Below, one piece after another: positions 6,292 through 6,505 of a stretch of DNA of 6,505 bases. Under the pieces are notes generated by a model. That model was not told the DNA's origin. It saw only the letters and a list, made by a program, of their open reading frames with translations, and ran no database searches. Positions within the stretch are counted from its first letter, which is position 1, and each line of letters starts with the position of its first letter. Position numbers and translations under genes: made by a program. The DNA comes from an uncultured Prevotella sp. (GTDB taxonomy: Bacteria > Bacteroidota > Bacteroidia > Bacteroidales > Bacteroidaceae): assembly GCA_946055365.1 (NCBI GenBank), contig CAMGFM010000078.1:1-6505 (forward strand), written 5' to 3'.

Positions 6292-6505
6292 GAAGTGGCT
6301 CTTTGCTATGTGCAAAGTGGCGTTTTGTGCAGCGCAGAGTGCCGCTTTTTATGCGTAAGGCGGCTCTTGCTCAGGAGCAAGGTGACTTGTTGATTGCAAA
6401 GTGCCTCTTTGGCAGTCGTAAAGCGGCACTTTAGCAACAGTAAAGTGCCGTTTTACAATCATAAAGTGCCGTTTTACAATCATAAAGTGCCACTTTAGAA
6501 ACAAG
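6292..6505. repeat. Tandem array of about ten degenerate 21-22-bp units, running off the window
   Basis: Units can be laid out at 6292-6313, 6314-6335, 6336-6356, 6357-6378, 6379-6397, 6398-6419, 6420-6441, 6442-6462, 6463-6483 and 6484-6505. All but the fifth (19 bases) are 21 or 22 long. Most begin AAAGTGCC or a close variant, followed by a T-rich or CTTT stretch and a variable 6-8-base end. Units 8 and 9 are identical over 21 bases; similarity falls toward mutS, so the right end is the youngest or best-kept part. Several units contain an inverted core, perfect in the last one (TAAAGTG, C, CACTTTA at 6483-6497). An earlier weak copy may lie at 6271-6291. There are no unique spacers, so this is not CRISPR. 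It follows mutS and is non-coding as far as can be seen. Function unknown. Confidence 0.8.

Noticed and set aside
6292..6505. CRISPR array
   Set aside because: Units are tandem with no unique spacers between them, and no cas gene is present.

Overview
The window holds three protein-coding loci and the spacers between them. It looks like a chromosomal segment of a Bacteroidales bacterium, most likely Prevotellaceae. This is inferred from three things: the type of the encoded proteins (a MutS with the C-terminal 'QLSFFQLDDPVL…LTPMEALNKL' tail, and a five-helix LTA-synthase-like sulfatase in a Gram-negative setting); the lack of usable Shine-Dalgarno sites close to the starts; and a TAnnTTTG-type promoter box. 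The DNA is moderately GC-rich yet uses ATA for isoleucine often. No tRNA, rRNA, transposase, CRISPR array or phage gene was seen.

Layout. 1-287: a G/T-rich spacer with no convincing gene. 288-1280 (+): nadA, quinolinate synthase, complete. 1281-1529: a convergent spacer with a perfect 11-bp inverted repeat just after nadA and a run of degenerate 22-bp direct repeats. 1530-3483 (-): an LTA-synthase/phosphoglycerol-transferase-family membrane sulfatase, split into a five-helix membrane half and a catalytic half. The split is a one-base frameshift at a run of eight C (eight G on the + strand, 2614-2621); removing one C restores a single 650-residue protein. 3484-3543: a 60-bp divergent promoter spacer. 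3544-6231 (+): mutS, complete, 895 residues. 6232-6505: spacer dominated by about ten tandem 21-22-bp units that continue off the right edge.

The three genes do not form a pathway. NadA makes quinolinate for NAD synthesis, the sulfatase-family enzyme probably transfers a phospho-head-group outside the inner membrane, and MutS starts mismatch repair. The most interesting signals are the C8 tract, which sits between the membrane and catalytic domains and could be a phase-variation switch, a programmed slip site or a sequencing error, and the short-period repeats in two of the spacers. I saw no clear sign of a novel multi-gene system.
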